A DNA stretch of 64,000 nt from Streptomyces albus subsp. albus (GTDB taxonomy: Bacteria > Actinomycetota > Actinomycetes > Streptomycetales > Streptomycetaceae), in assembly GCF_000719865.1 (NCBI RefSeq), contig NZ_JOID01000014.1, forward strand, positions 1-64,000. The letters run 5' to 3'. Positions 27,374 through 35,364 of the stretch are shown here, one piece after another (the stretch's first letter is position 1; the number at the start of each line of letters is the position of its first letter). Both the position numbers and the translations under genes were made by a program. The notes under the pieces were generated by a model, which saw only the letters and a list, made by a program, of their open reading frames with translations, did not search any database and had not been told where the DNA came from.

Positions 27374-28156
27374 ATGCTGCGCGACGTCACCGCCACCCGC
27401 TACATCGCACCGCTGCGGGAGGGCGGTTCGCTGCCGGGCCTCGTCGAAGCGGACGACACCGGCCTCTGGGTGGTGAAGTTCGCCGGGGCCGCGCAGGGCC
27501 GGAAGACCCTGGTCGCCGAGGTGATCTGCGCGGAGCTGGGCCGCCGGCTGGGGCTGCGCGTCCCGGAGCCGGCCGTCGTCCGGCTCGACCCCGTGCTCGG
27601 GCTGGGGGAGCCCGACCCCGAGGTGCAGCACCTGCTCAAGGCCGGCGGGCCGAACCTGGGGGTCCGCTTCCTCTCCGGCGCCCTCGGCTTCGACCCGCTG
27701 GGCTGGGAGATGACACCCGCCGACGCCGGCCGCGTCGTCTGGTTCGACGCGCTCGTGGGCAATGTCGACCGCTCCTGGCGCAACCCCAATCTGCTCGTGT
27801 GGCAGGGGGAACCCTGGCTGATCGACCACGGAGCGACCATGATCTGGCACCACCACTGGCCCTCGGCGCCGAAGGCCGCGGCGCGGCCGTACGACGCCTC
27901 GGACCACGTCCTCGCCCGGTTCCGCCCCGACGTCCGCGGGGCCGCGGCCGACCTCGCGCCCCGGGTCACCGCGGAGCTGCTCGCCGAGGTCACCGCCCAG
28001 GTGCCCGACGCGTGGCTGGACGGCGAGCCCGGCTTCGACGGCCCGGAGTCGCTGCGCCGCGCCTACGCCGAGATCCTGCTGCGCCGGTCCCGCACCGTCC
28101 ACGAGAACCTCCTGCCCGCCCCCGCGGGCCGGGACGGCGAGAGGGCGGCCCGGTGA
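27374..28156 (+). CDS. HipA-like kinase-fold protein
   Basis: 260 residues with a compact HipA-type kinase fold. VVKFAG (K35) would be the ATP lysine. The catalytic loop is DALVGNVDRSWRNPNLL (D132, N137) and the metal motif LIDHG (D151). It lacks the N-terminal HipA subdomain, and no HipB-like antitoxin is next to it. Instead it is fused by a 4-bp GTGA overlap to a DUF3037 gene, a pairing that I believe recurs in bacteria. Whether it phosphorylates a tRNA synthetase, as E. coli HipA does, is unknown. It is probably leaderless. Confidence 0.8.
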   Translation: MLRDVTATRYIAPLREGGSLPGLVEADDTGLWVVKFAGAAQGRKTLVAEVICAELGRRLGLRVPEPAVVRLDPVLGLGEPDPEVQHLLKAGGPNLGVRFLSGALGFDPLGWEMTPADAGRVVWFDALVGNVDRSWRNPNLLVWQGEPWLIDHGATMIWHHHWPSAPKAAARPYDASDHVLARFRPDVRGAAADLAPRVTAELLAEVTAQVPDAWLDGEPGFDGPESLRRAYAEILLRRSRTVHENLLPAPAGRDGERAAR

Positions 28157-28542
28157 GCGCGGGTGCGGAGGGGCGCGACGTCTTCGAGTACGCGCTGCTG
28201 CGGGTGGTGCCGCGGATCGAACGCGGGGAGTGCCTCAACGCGGGCGTGGCCGTCTACTGCCGGGCGCGGTCCCTCGTCGTGGTCCGCACCCACCTCGACG
28301 AGGCGCGGCTGCGGGCCCTGGACCCGCTGGCCGACACCGCGGGCGTGCGGGCGGCGCTCCGCGCTGACGAGGAGTTCTGCCAGGGCGGGGCCGGGCGGGC
28401 CGCGGAGGAGGACCCGGGCCGGCGGTTCCGCTGGCTGGTGGCCCCGCGCAGCACGGTGGTCCAGCCCGGTCCGGTGCACACCGGGCTGACGGCCGATCCC
28501 ACCGCCGAGGCGGAGCGGTTGCTGGAGCTGCTGGTGCGGTGA
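28153..28542 (+). CDS. DUF3037 protein, partner of HipA-like kinase
   Basis: 129 residues: EYALLRVVPRIERGECLNAGVAVYCRARSLVVVRTHLDEARLRALDPLAD, typical DUF3037. The region RRFRWLVAPRSTVVQPGPVHTGLTADP is also conserved. The function is unknown. Overlap of GTG 28153 with the kinase stop implies coupled translation and roughly equal amounts of both proteins, as expected of a complex or a modulator. Confidence 0.82.
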   Translation: MSAGAEGRDVFEYALLRVVPRIERGECLNAGVAVYCRARSLVVVRTHLDEARLRALDPLADTAGVRAALRADEEFCQGGAGRAAEEDPGRRFRWLVAPRSTVVQPGPVHTGLTADPTAEAERLLELLVR

Positions 28543-28805
28543 GGCCTGCGGCCGGCGTTCGTGTACGGGTGCGGGGCCGCTTCTTCGCGCTGCGCGCGGG
28601 TGCTGCCCTCCCACCCGCCCGTTACAGTCCGCATCCCGGCGGGGCGGGGCCTGCGGCCGGGATGCGTGGACGGGTGCGGGGCCCCGTCCTCGCGCTGCGC
28701 GCGGGGGCTCCCTGGAACCCTGGGACCTGAAGGTGCGGGCCGTCTTCGCGCTGCGCGCGGGGTGTTTCCCTCCCTCCCACCCGCCCGTTGCCGCTCGCTG
28801 CTCGC
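28543..28805. repeat. Degenerate intergenic repeats (three units)
   Basis: Three related units lie between DUF3037 and the SDR genes. The core GGTGCGGGGCC followed by TTCGCGCTGCGCGCGGG occurs at about 28569-28600, 28674-28706 and 28732-28760. GGCCTGCGGCCGG opens units 1 and 2 (28543, 28648), and CCTCCCACCCGCCCGTT closes units 1 and 3 (28607, 28773). It is not coding. It resembles dispersed G+C-rich intergenic repeats of streptomycete genomes. Confidence 0.75.
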
Positions 28806-28907
28806 CGAAGCACCGGGCGGGGCCGTGCGGGTGTCCCGGCAGGGCCGGTGGGGCAGAGAGCGGCCGTTCTCCGGGCTGTGACATGCGCGCCTCGCGGCGA
28901 CAGGCCG

Positions 28908-28966
28908 TTGACACGGAGTGCCAGGGCTTCTAGCGTTTCGCCGAAGACCTACTAAGCGGTTGCTCA
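28908..28966 (+). promoter_or_regulatory. Strong promoter and candidate TetR operator before fabG-like operon
   Basis: TTGACA (28908-28913), a 17-nt spacer and TAGCGT (28931-28936) make a near-ideal principal-sigma promoter with start near 28943. At 28952-28966 CTAAGCGGTTGCTCA contains the AGC-N4-GCT core seen in operators of TetR regulators of fatty-acid metabolism. No TetR gene is adjacent. Confidence 0.7.
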
Positions 28967-29052
28967 CCTGCTCGGCCCGCAGTGCCCGCGCCCGCCGGCG
29001 CGGCCGGCCGGCCGGTGGGCCGGACCCGCATCCGAGCGCGAGGAGAACCCGC

Positions 29053-29814
29053 ATGTCCACCACCGAGCAGCGCGTCGCCATTGTGACGGGCGGTGCCCGC
29101 GGCATCGGCGCGGCCACCGCCGTACGCCTGGCCGAGGAGGGCCGCGCCGTGGCCGTCCTCGACCTCGACGAGGCGGCCTGCAAGGACACCGTGGAGAAGA
29201 TCACGGCCGCCGGCGGCACCGCCCTCGCCGTCGGCTGCGACGTCTCCGACGCCGAGCAGGTCGAGGCCGCCGTGACGCGGGTGGCCGAGGAGCTCGGCGC
29301 GCCGGTCGTCCTCGTCAACAACGCCGGGGTGCTCCGCGACAACCTGCTGTTCAAGATGTCCGAGGGCGACTGGGACACCGTGATGAACGTGCACCTCAAG
29401 GGCGCGTTCCTGATGACCCGCGCCTGCCAGAAGTACATGGTCGACGCCAAGTTCGGCCGGGTCGTCAACCTCTCCAGCAGCTCGGCGCTCGGCAACCGCG
29501 GCCAGGCCAACTACGCCACCGCGAAGGCGGGTCTGCAGGGCTTCACCAAGACCCTGGCCAAGGAGCTCGGCAAGTTCGGCGTCACGGCCAACGCCGTCGC
29601 CCCCGGCTTCATCGTCACCGAGATGACCGCGGCCACCGCCGCCCGCGTCGGCATGGGCTTCGAGGACTTCCAGGCCGCGGCCGCCTCGCAGATCCCCGTC
29701 CAGCGCGTCGGCCGGCCCGAGGACATCGCCAACGCGATCGCCTTCTTCACCGGCGACGCCGCCGGATTCGTCTCCGGCCAGGTCATGTACGTGGCCGGCG
29801 GCCCGCTCAACTAA
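29053..29814 (+). CDS. fabG: SDR, 3-oxoacyl-ACP reductase type
   Basis: 253-residue short-chain dehydrogenase. TGGARGIG at 12-19 binds NAD(P), with NNAG near 89-92 and the catalytic set around Ser142, Tyr154 and Lys158 (YATAK). ARG15 in the glycine motif favours NADPH. Overall it is close to FabG-type ketoacyl reductases. The acyl substrate (ACP or CoA bound) is not determined. ATG 29053 follows GCGAGGAGA. It is first in a two-gene operon with another SDR 21 bp downstream. Its strong promoter and 110-nt leader suggest high, regulated expression. Confidence 0.87.
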   Translation: MSTTEQRVAIVTGGARGIGAATAVRLAEEGRAVAVLDLDEAACKDTVEKITAAGGTALAVGCDVSDAEQVEAAVTRVAEELGAPVVLVNNAGVLRDNLLFKMSEGDWDTVMNVHLKGAFLMTRACQKYMVDAKFGRVVNLSSSSALGNRGQANYATAKAGLQGFTKTLAKELGKFGVTANAVAPGFIVTEMTAATAARVGMGFEDFQAAAASQIPVQRVGRPEDIANAIAFFTGDAAGFVSGQVMYVAGGPLN

Positions 29815-29835
29815 CCAGCAGGGGAACGGAAAGAG

Positions 29836-30597
29836 ATGACTGCCGACGTGCAGGACAGCGGAAAGACCGCGATCATCACCGGAGCGAGCCGCGGCATCGG
29901 CTACGGCATCGCCGAGGCGCTCGTCGCCCGCGGCGACCGGGTGTGCATCACCGGGCGCACCGAGGAGACGCTCAAGGAGGCCGTGGAGAAGCTCGGCGCC
30001 GACCGGGTCATCGGCGTGGCCGGCAAGGCCCACGACCCGGCTCACCAGGCGGAGGCCGTCGAGCGCACGATGGAGGCTTTCGGCCGGGTCGACTACCTCG
30101 TCAACAACGCGGGCACGAACCCCGTCTTCGGGCCGATCGCCGACCTCGACCTCAACGTGGCGCGCAAGGTCTTCGAGACCAACGTCGTCTCGGCGCTCGC
30201 GTTCGCCCAGCTCACCTGGAAGGCCTGGCAGCGGGAGAACGGCGGCGCGATCGTCAACATCGCCTCCGTCGCCGGCGTCTCCGCCTCGCCCTTCATCGGC
30301 GCCTACGGCATCAGCAAGGCCGCCATGGTCAACCTGACGCTCCAGCTCGCGCACGAGTTCGCGCCCTCCGTGCGGGTGAACGCGATCGCCCCCGCCGTCG
30401 TCAAGACGAAGTTCGCGCAGGCGCTCTACGAGGGCCGCGAGGAGGAGGCCGCGGCGGCCTACCCGCTCAAGCGGCTCGGCACCCCGGAGGACATCGGCGG
30501 CGCCGCCGAGTTCCTGCTCTCGGACCGGGCCGGCTGGATCACCGGGCAGACGCTCGTCGTCGAGGGCGGCATCTTCCTCAACGCGGGCGTCGGCTGA
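29836..30597 (+). CDS. SDR oxidoreductase, FabG-like
   Basis: 253-residue classical SDR with TGASRGIG (15-22), NNAG (90-93) and Ser144, Tyr157, Lys161 (YGISK). It differs from its upstream neighbour in most positions, so this is an old paralogue, not a recent tandem copy. Two SDRs in one operon suggests successive redox steps or different chain lengths. ATG 29836 has GGGGAACGGAAAGAG upstream. The operon ends in a clear terminator 63 nt downstream. Confidence 0.86.
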   Translation: MTADVQDSGKTAIITGASRGIGYGIAEALVARGDRVCITGRTEETLKEAVEKLGADRVIGVAGKAHDPAHQAEAVERTMEAFGRVDYLVNNAGTNPVFGPIADLDLNVARKVFETNVVSALAFAQLTWKAWQRENGGAIVNIASVAGVSASPFIGAYGISKAAMVNLTLQLAHEFAPSVRVNAIAPAVVKTKFAQALYEGREEEAAAAYPLKRLGTPEDIGGAAEFLLSDRAGWITGQTLVVEGGIFLNAGVG

Positions 30598-30659
30598 GAC
30601 CCCCGGAGGTCCGCGGGCACGCCGTCGCTTGACCTCGTGTGCGCTCCAACCGGCACAGT

Positions 30660-30700
30660 CCTCGGTGCGGGCCCGTCCGGGTCCGCACCGAGGGGCTTTT
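30660..30700 (+). terminator. Rho-independent terminator after SDR operon
   Basis: A 15-bp stem CCTCGGTGCGGGCCC / GGGTCCGCACCGAGG (one G-U pair), 4-nt loop, followed by GGGCTTTT. Confidence 0.85.
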
Positions 30701-30742
30701 CCGGCCCCCGGTCCGGCACGGTTCCCGGAGGGACACGCGCAC

Positions 30743-31159
30743 ATGCGGTACCAGAAGCCCGCCGGCGGCGCCGGGCCCGAGGCCGGCGCCCTCTGCCTGG
30801 GCGTCATGACCTTCGGCACCACCGTCGACGAGGAGACGTCCTTCGCGATCCTCGACCGGTTCGCGGAAGCGGGCGGCACCTTCCTCGACACCGCGGACAG
30901 CTATCCCTGCTGGAGCGACGGCGTCACCGGCGACGAGGCCGAACTCCTGCTCGGGCGCCTACACCCGCGAGGACAAGGAGCTGCCGCCGCAGTACGCGCA
31001 CCACCCCGAATCAGGTGGTGCGGGCCTGGATGCTCGGCGGGCGCGTGCCCGTGCTGCCGGTCCTGGGGGTCAGCAGCGGTGGCCCAGCTGGACGAGCTGC
31101 TGGCCGCCGCCGAGCTGGACCCGGACCCGGAGGCGCGGGCCCGGCTGGACGCGGCCTGA
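30743..31159 (+). pseudogene. Aldo/keto reductase with internal deletion and frameshifts
   Basis: The N-terminus is intact (MRYQKPAGGAG, then LCLGVMTFGTTVDEETSF and GGTFLDTADSYPCW). It reads through DEAELLLGR to about 30957. The sequence then jumps to C-terminal reductase text in frame +1 (AYTREDKELPPQYAHHP), frame +2 from 31009 (NQVVRAWMLGGRVPVLPVLG) and frame 0 again from 31079 (VAQLDELLAAAELDPDPEAR). A normal enzyme is about 320 residues, so the middle of roughly 180 residues, including the catalytic Lys and His region, is missing. It cannot make an active enzyme. Confidence 0.85.
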
Positions 31160-31347
31160 CGGGGGCGGGGACGGGGAGTGGGGGGACGGGGAAGCGGGAC
31201 GGCGAGCGGGGCGCGGGGCGGAGAGGCCGGGGCGCCGGCCCGTTCTCCCGCCGTCCCGGGGGTCTTCTCCCGCACCCGGGCGGGGCGTTGTCAGTGCGCG
31301 CCGGTACGTTCTGGGAACCGTTCCGATCGACCCCGGAGGTTGTTGAC

Positions 31348-32025
31348 GTGACCGACATGCTGCCCGAGTCCTGGCGAGGCGTCCTCGGCGAGGAGCTGGA
31401 GAAGCCGTACTTCGCGGAGCTCATGGCCTTCGTCGAGGAGGAGCGGGCGGCCGGGCCGGTGTACCCGCCGCGCGAGGAGGTCTTCGCGGCGCTGCACGCG
31501 ACGCCCTACGACCGGGTGAAGGTGCTCGTCCTCGGGCAGGACCCGTACCACGGCGAGGGCCAGGGCCACGGGCTGTGCTTCTCGGTCCGCCCCGGGGTGC
31601 GGGTCCCGCCCTCGCTGCGGAACGTCTACAAGGAGCTCAAGGAGGACCTCGGCCACCCGGTCCCGGACAACGGCTTCCTGATGCCCTGGGCCGAGCAGGG
31701 GGTGCTGCTGCTCAACGCGGTGCTGACCGTCCGGGCCGGTGAGGCGAACTCCCACAAGAACAAGGGCTGGGAGCGCTTCACGGACGCCGTGATAAGCGCC
31801 GTCGCCGCGCGGCCCGACCCGGCCGTCTTCGTGCTGTGGGGCAACTACGCCAAGAAGAAGCTCCCGCTGATCGACACCGGGCGGCACACCGTGGTGCAGG
31901 GGGCGCATCCGTCGCCGCTGTCGGCGAAGAAGTTCCTCGGCAGCCGGCCCTTCAGCCAGATCGACAAGGCCGTCGCCGACCACGGCCACAGCCCGATCGA
32001 CTGGCGCATCCCGGACCTGGGCTGA
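31348..32025 (+). CDS. ung: Uracil-DNA glycosylase, family 1
   Basis: 225 residues. GQDPYHG (63-69, catalytic D65) and HPSPLS (H187) are the two diagnostic motifs, and LMPWAEQGVLLLNAVLTV and FVLWGNYAKKK complete the fold. It removes uracil from DNA to start base-excision repair. GTG 31348 is set by CCGGAGG 8 nt upstream. Immediately upstream is the decayed aldo/keto reductase. Confidence 0.95.
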   Translation: MTDMLPESWRGVLGEELEKPYFAELMAFVEEERAAGPVYPPREEVFAALHATPYDRVKVLVLGQDPYHGEGQGHGLCFSVRPGVRVPPSLRNVYKELKEDLGHPVPDNGFLMPWAEQGVLLLNAVLTVRAGEANSHKNKGWERFTDAVISAVAARPDPAVFVLWGNYAKKKLPLIDTGRHTVVQGAHPSPLSAKKFLGSRPFSQIDKAVADHGHSPIDWRIPDLG

Positions 32026-32136
32026 GCGCCGCCCCCCCTCCGGCCCGTCCGCTGCGCCGGGTGGGCCGGTGACCGGGCGGGGTTCCGGCGGGGTGGCTAG
32101 CGTCGGAGGGAGCGGGACGGAACGGTGGAGGACGGA

Positions 32137-32712
32137 GTGACGGTGGCCCAAGGGGACGACGGAGCACGGGAAGGACCGGAGGCGGCGGTGGAGGAAGAGC
32201 AGCGGGGGCGTGCCGAGCGGGAGAGCGGCGGCGAGGACCCGATGATGACGCGGATCGGGCAGGTGGTCATGCTCCTGCACGCCGGGGACCGCGAGGAGGC
32301 CCGCAACCGCTTCGCCCTCTTGTGGGAGGAGACCGGCGAGGACGGCGACGCCCTGCACCGGTGCACCATCGCCCACTACATGGCCGACACCCAGGACGAT
32401 CCCGAGCGCGAGCTGGAGTGGGACCTGCGGGCCCTGGCCGCGGCGGACTCGCTCTCGGACGAGCGGGTGCGGCAGCACGACGCGGCCGTGCGGCTCCGCG
32501 GCTTCTACCCCTCGCTGCATCTCAACCTCGCCGCGGACTACGCCAAGCTGGGCCGGCCGGAGCGGGCGCGGGCCGAGCTGGCCCGGGCCCGCGCCGCCTC
32601 GGCCGTTCTCGACACCGGCGATGCCGCCACCGGCCCGTACGCCGCGGGCGTGCTCTCCGCGATCGACCGGCTGGAGACGCGGCTGGCGGACGGCGCCGGT
32701 CAGTCGCCGTAG
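32137..32712 (+). CDS. Tetratricopeptide-like conserved protein
   Basis: About 191 residues. After a polar acidic N-terminus of about 35 residues the sequence is all helical with TPR-like pairs: MMTRIGQVVMLLHAGDREEARNRFALLWEETG, ALHRCTIAHYMADTQDDPERELEWDLRALAAAD and YPSLHLNLAADYAKLGRPERARAELARARAAS. It probably serves in protein interaction, with partner unknown. GTG 32137 has GGAGG 5 nt upstream, and GTG 32125 is the alternative. The last 13 bp overlap the convergent lipoprotein gene. Confidence 0.75.
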   Translation: MTVAQGDDGAREGPEAAVEEEQRGRAERESGGEDPMMTRIGQVVMLLHAGDREEARNRFALLWEETGEDGDALHRCTIAHYMADTQDDPERELEWDLRALAAADSLSDERVRQHDAAVRLRGFYPSLHLNLAADYAKLGRPERARAELARARAASAVLDTGDAATGPYAAGVLSAIDRLETRLADGAGQSP

Positions 32713-33182
32713 AAGTGCCGGCAGATCCGGGCCTGCCTGCTGCCCGGCTCCCAGCGGCCGTAGCGCTCCCCGAGCTCGCAGACGCCCGCGCCGGGGCGGG
32801 GCGGCGGCGGAATCCGGGTGGCGGACCGCTGCGGTGCCGGCCGCTCGGCCGGGCGGGGATGCTCCGGCCGGGGCGGGCCGGCGGGGGACGGCCGCTCGTC
32901 GGGGCGGAGGGCTTCCGGGAGCGGCGGGCCGGGGCGGGGGCGCGCCGGCGGCGGAGCGCCGGTCCCGCGCGGCCCGCGCGGGGTGGCGTCCGGATCGGCC
33001 GTCCCCAGGGACTCACGGGGGACTGCGGGCCGTGGTGCGCGGGCCCCTGTGGGGCCGGGGCCCGGGGTCGCCGCCGCCGGATCCGCGCCGCGGCTCACGG
33101 CGGCCGTCGGCTCGCCGGAGACGGAGACGCAGCCGGCCAGAAGCGGGGTCATCAGAAGGAACGCTGCTGTTCGTGGGCGCAC
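32700..33182 (-). CDS. Putative lipoprotein, proline-rich
   Basis: About 160 residues. A short signal with lipobox (RPRTAAFLLMTPLLAGC) is followed by about 90 residues of Pro/Arg/Gly/Ala low complexity and a conserved-looking C-terminal segment (VCELGERYGRWEPGSRQARICRHFYGD) with two Cys that could pair. It should be anchored outside the membrane. The C-terminal motif is the most promising functional part, and I do not recognise it. The start (GTG 33182) is uncertain because no good ribosome binding site is seen. Confidence 0.65.
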   Translation of the reverse strand: MRPRTAAFLLMTPLLAGCVSVSGEPTAAVSRGADPAAATPGPGPTGARAPRPAVPRESLGTADPDATPRGPRGTGAPPPARPRPGPPLPEALRPDERPSPAGPPRPEHPRPAERPAPQRSATRIPPPPRPGAGVCELGERYGRWEPGSRQARICRHFYGD

Positions 33183-33256
33183 GGGATCAGCGTGCTGCGC
33201 CGCCCTCCGGACCGGTGCGGGGCGCCGGGAAAGGCGCCCGGTGGAGTGACGGCCCG

Positions 33257-33889
33257 TCACCCGTACGGCGCAGCGTCGTGCCGCGGCCCGGAGACGAGCA
33301 TTCCGCCCAGCAACTCCCGGATGCTCTCCCGGAGTTCCTCCCGGTCGGGTCGGGTGGTGTGGAAGGACCCTGCCGTGCAGGAGAAGAGGATCCCGTCGCA
33401 CCAGGCGACCAGGGAGAGGGCGTGGCGCCGCGGGGCGCGGGAGCCGGCGGCGGCCAGCATCCCCTCCGCCATCTCCCGGAACACCCGGCCCCGGGCGTCG
33501 TAGACGGCCCGCAGCTCCGGCCGGCGGGTGGCCTCCAGGGCCAGTTCGTAGCGGGCGACCAGCAGCCGGCGGTGCCCGGAGAGATAGCCGTCGAGGGCTG
33601 CGGCGAGTGTGTCCGCCAACCCCTCGAGGCCACCGGACGGGGAGAGCGTGCCGTCGCCCGGCACGAGGACGGCGCGCTCGCGCTCCGCCAGCCGCTGGAC
33701 GGTGAGCTCCAGCAGCGCTGCCCGGGTGCGGGCGAGATTCGAGGTGGAGCCCTGCGGCAGCCCGGCCGCCTCGTCCACCGCCCGGTGCGTCAGTCCGCGC
33801 AGACCCCGCTCCGCGAGCAGGCCGATCGCCGCGTCGGCGACCAGGGCGGGGCGGGAGGCGCGGGGAGCTCCGCGTGTTCCGGTGACCAT
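33257..33889 (-). CDS. TetR-family regulator
   Basis: 210 residues. The N-terminal helix-turn-helix is RPALVADAAIGLLAERGLRGLTHRAVDEAAGLPQGSTSNLARTRAALLEL (about 14-62), where SNLARTR replaces the usual YYHFPSK. The C-terminal domain carries the ligand pocket. It is divergent from the FAD-monooxygenase gene, and two matching palindromes lie between (see 33911), so it almost certainly represses that gene and itself. ATG 33889 is preferred to the in-frame TTG 33898. Confidence 0.85.
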   Translation of the reverse strand: MVTGTRGAPRASRPALVADAAIGLLAERGLRGLTHRAVDEAAGLPQGSTSNLARTRAALLELTVQRLAERERAVLVPGDGTLSPSGGLEGLADTLAAALDGYLSGHRRLLVARYELALEATRRPELRAVYDARGRVFREMAEGMLAAAGSRAPRRHALSLVAWCDGILFSCTAGSFHTTRPDREELRESIRELLGGMLVSGPRHDAAPYG

Positions 33890-33910
33890 GCCGCCCAATC
33901 TACCGCTCTC

Positions 33911-33954
33911 ACTACAGCTGTAGTACGCTCCGGCTTGTCAACTACACCTGTAGT
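33911..33954. promoter_or_regulatory. Two TetR-type operators
   Basis: ACTACAGCTGTAGT (33911-33924, perfect palindrome) and ACTACACCTGTAGT (33941-33954, same arms) sit 30 bp centre to centre in the 92-bp divergent gap. Shared arms ACTACA-N2-TGTAGT at about three helical turns suggest two regulator dimers on one face of the DNA. A TTGTCA hexamer (33936) lies between the sites and is a possible -35 for the monooxygenase. Confidence 0.8.
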
Positions 33955-33981
33955 GAAGTCGTGGGAATCCATGGAGGGACC

Positions 33982-35364
33982 ATGTCCCAGCCCCGAGCCG
34001 TCGTCATCGGCGCCGGAATCGGCGGGCTCACCGCCGCCGCCGCACTGCACCGCCACGGCTGGTCCGTGACCGTCCTCGAACGCGGTGCCGCCCTGGAGCC
34101 CGTCGGAGCGGGCATCGCGCTCGCGCCCAACGCCCAGCGTGCGCTGGACGTCATCGGCGCGGGCGACGACGTCCGCGCGATGTCCGCGTGGCAGGCGGGC
34201 GGCGGGCTGCGGCTGCCCGGCGGCCGCTGGCTCTCCCGTACGACGAGCGACGCGGCGGCCGAGCGCTTCGGCGGCCCGGTCGTGATCGCCCACCGCGCCG
34301 CCCTCGTCGACCTGCTGCGCTCCCGGCTGCCCGCCGGTTCCGTGCGGACAGGGGTCGCCGGGGAGGTCACCGACCCCGGCGGTCCGGACCGCCCCGCCCG
34401 CGTCACCGTGACCGCCGCGGGAGCCGGCGCCGCAGCCGGCCGGGACGGCGGTAGCTCCGCCCCGGCCGGGCCCACCGGCACGGAGGCGGCATCCCCGTCC
34501 GGCGCCGCGCCCCCCGCCGCGCTGGACGCCGAACTCGTCGTCGCCGCCGACGGCATCCACTCCGCCGCCCGGCGCGCCCTCTTCCCGGACGCGCCCGGGC
34601 CCCGCTACGCGGGGTTCACCGCCTGGCGCTTCGTCGCTCCCACGCCCGAGCAGCCCTTCGAGCCCCACGAGACCTGGGGCCGCGGCCGTCTCTGGGGGAC
34701 GGTCCCGCTGCACGACGGCCGGGTCTACGCCTTCGCCACCGCCGCCGTCCCGGCCGGCGGCAGGGCGGCCGACGACGAGCGGGCCGAGCTGCTCCGGCTC
34801 TTCGGCGGCTGGCACCACCCCGTCCCGGCGCTTCTCGCCGCCGTCCCGCCGGGGGACGTCCTGCGCAACGACGTGTACGCCGCCGCGACCGCACTGCCCG
34901 CGTACCACCGCGGCCGGGTGGCCCTCGTCGGGGACGCCGCCCACCCCATGACACCCAACCTCGGCCAGGGCGGCTGCCAGGCCGTCGAGGACGCCGTCGT
35001 CCTCGCGCTCCTCACCGCCCGGGCGACGCCCGGCGGCCTTGCCGGCGGCACCGGCCCGGAGGACACCGTCCGCGCCCTGGCCGCCTATACGGAAGCCCGG
35101 CTGGACCGCACGATGGACGTCGTGCGGCGCTCCGGCCGCGTCGGCCGGCTCACCACCTGGTCGTCGGCCCCCGCCTGCGCCCTGCGCTCCGTCCTCTTCG
35201 CGGCCGCCGGCAAGCTCGGCTCCCGCCTGGTCCTGCGCAGCCTCGACGGCATCGCCGACTGGAGCCCGCCGCGTCCCCCGTATGCTGACCGCCCACGGAA
35301 CCCTCCGGCCGTCCGGGGCCGGCGGGACGCAGGACACGAGGGACCGGGAGCAGAGCCTTGGTGA
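33982..35364 (+). CDS. FAD-dependent aromatic monooxygenase (PHBH/salicylate-hydroxylase type)
   Basis: 460 residues. VVIGAGIGGLTAAAALHRHGWSVTVLER is the FAD-binding GxGxxG fold, AADGIHSAARRALF the DG motif, and RVALVGDAAHPMTPNLGQGGCQAVEDAVVL the GD motif. These define class A flavin monooxygenases. A low-complexity insert of about 40 residues (near 155-180, Gly/Ala/Ser/Pro) is unusual. ATG 33982 follows GGAGG. Control by the divergent TetR protein suggests induction by an aromatic or antibiotic-like substrate. It overlaps the next gene by 4 bp. Confidence 0.88.
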   Translation: MSQPRAVVIGAGIGGLTAAAALHRHGWSVTVLERGAALEPVGAGIALAPNAQRALDVIGAGDDVRAMSAWQAGGGLRLPGGRWLSRTTSDAAAERFGGPVVIAHRAALVDLLRSRLPAGSVRTGVAGEVTDPGGPDRPARVTVTAAGAGAAAGRDGGSSAPAGPTGTEAASPSGAAPPAALDAELVVAADGIHSAARRALFPDAPGPRYAGFTAWRFVAPTPEQPFEPHETWGRGRLWGTVPLHDGRVYAFATAAVPAGGRAADDERAELLRLFGGWHHPVPALLAAVPPGDVLRNDVYAAATALPAYHRGRVALVGDAAHPMTPNLGQGGCQAVEDAVVLALLTARATPGGLAGGTGPEDTVRALAAYTEARLDRTMDVVRRSGRVGRLTTWSSAPACALRSVLFAAAGKLGSRLVLRSLDGIADWSPPRPPYADRPRNPPAVRGRRDAGHEGPGAEPW

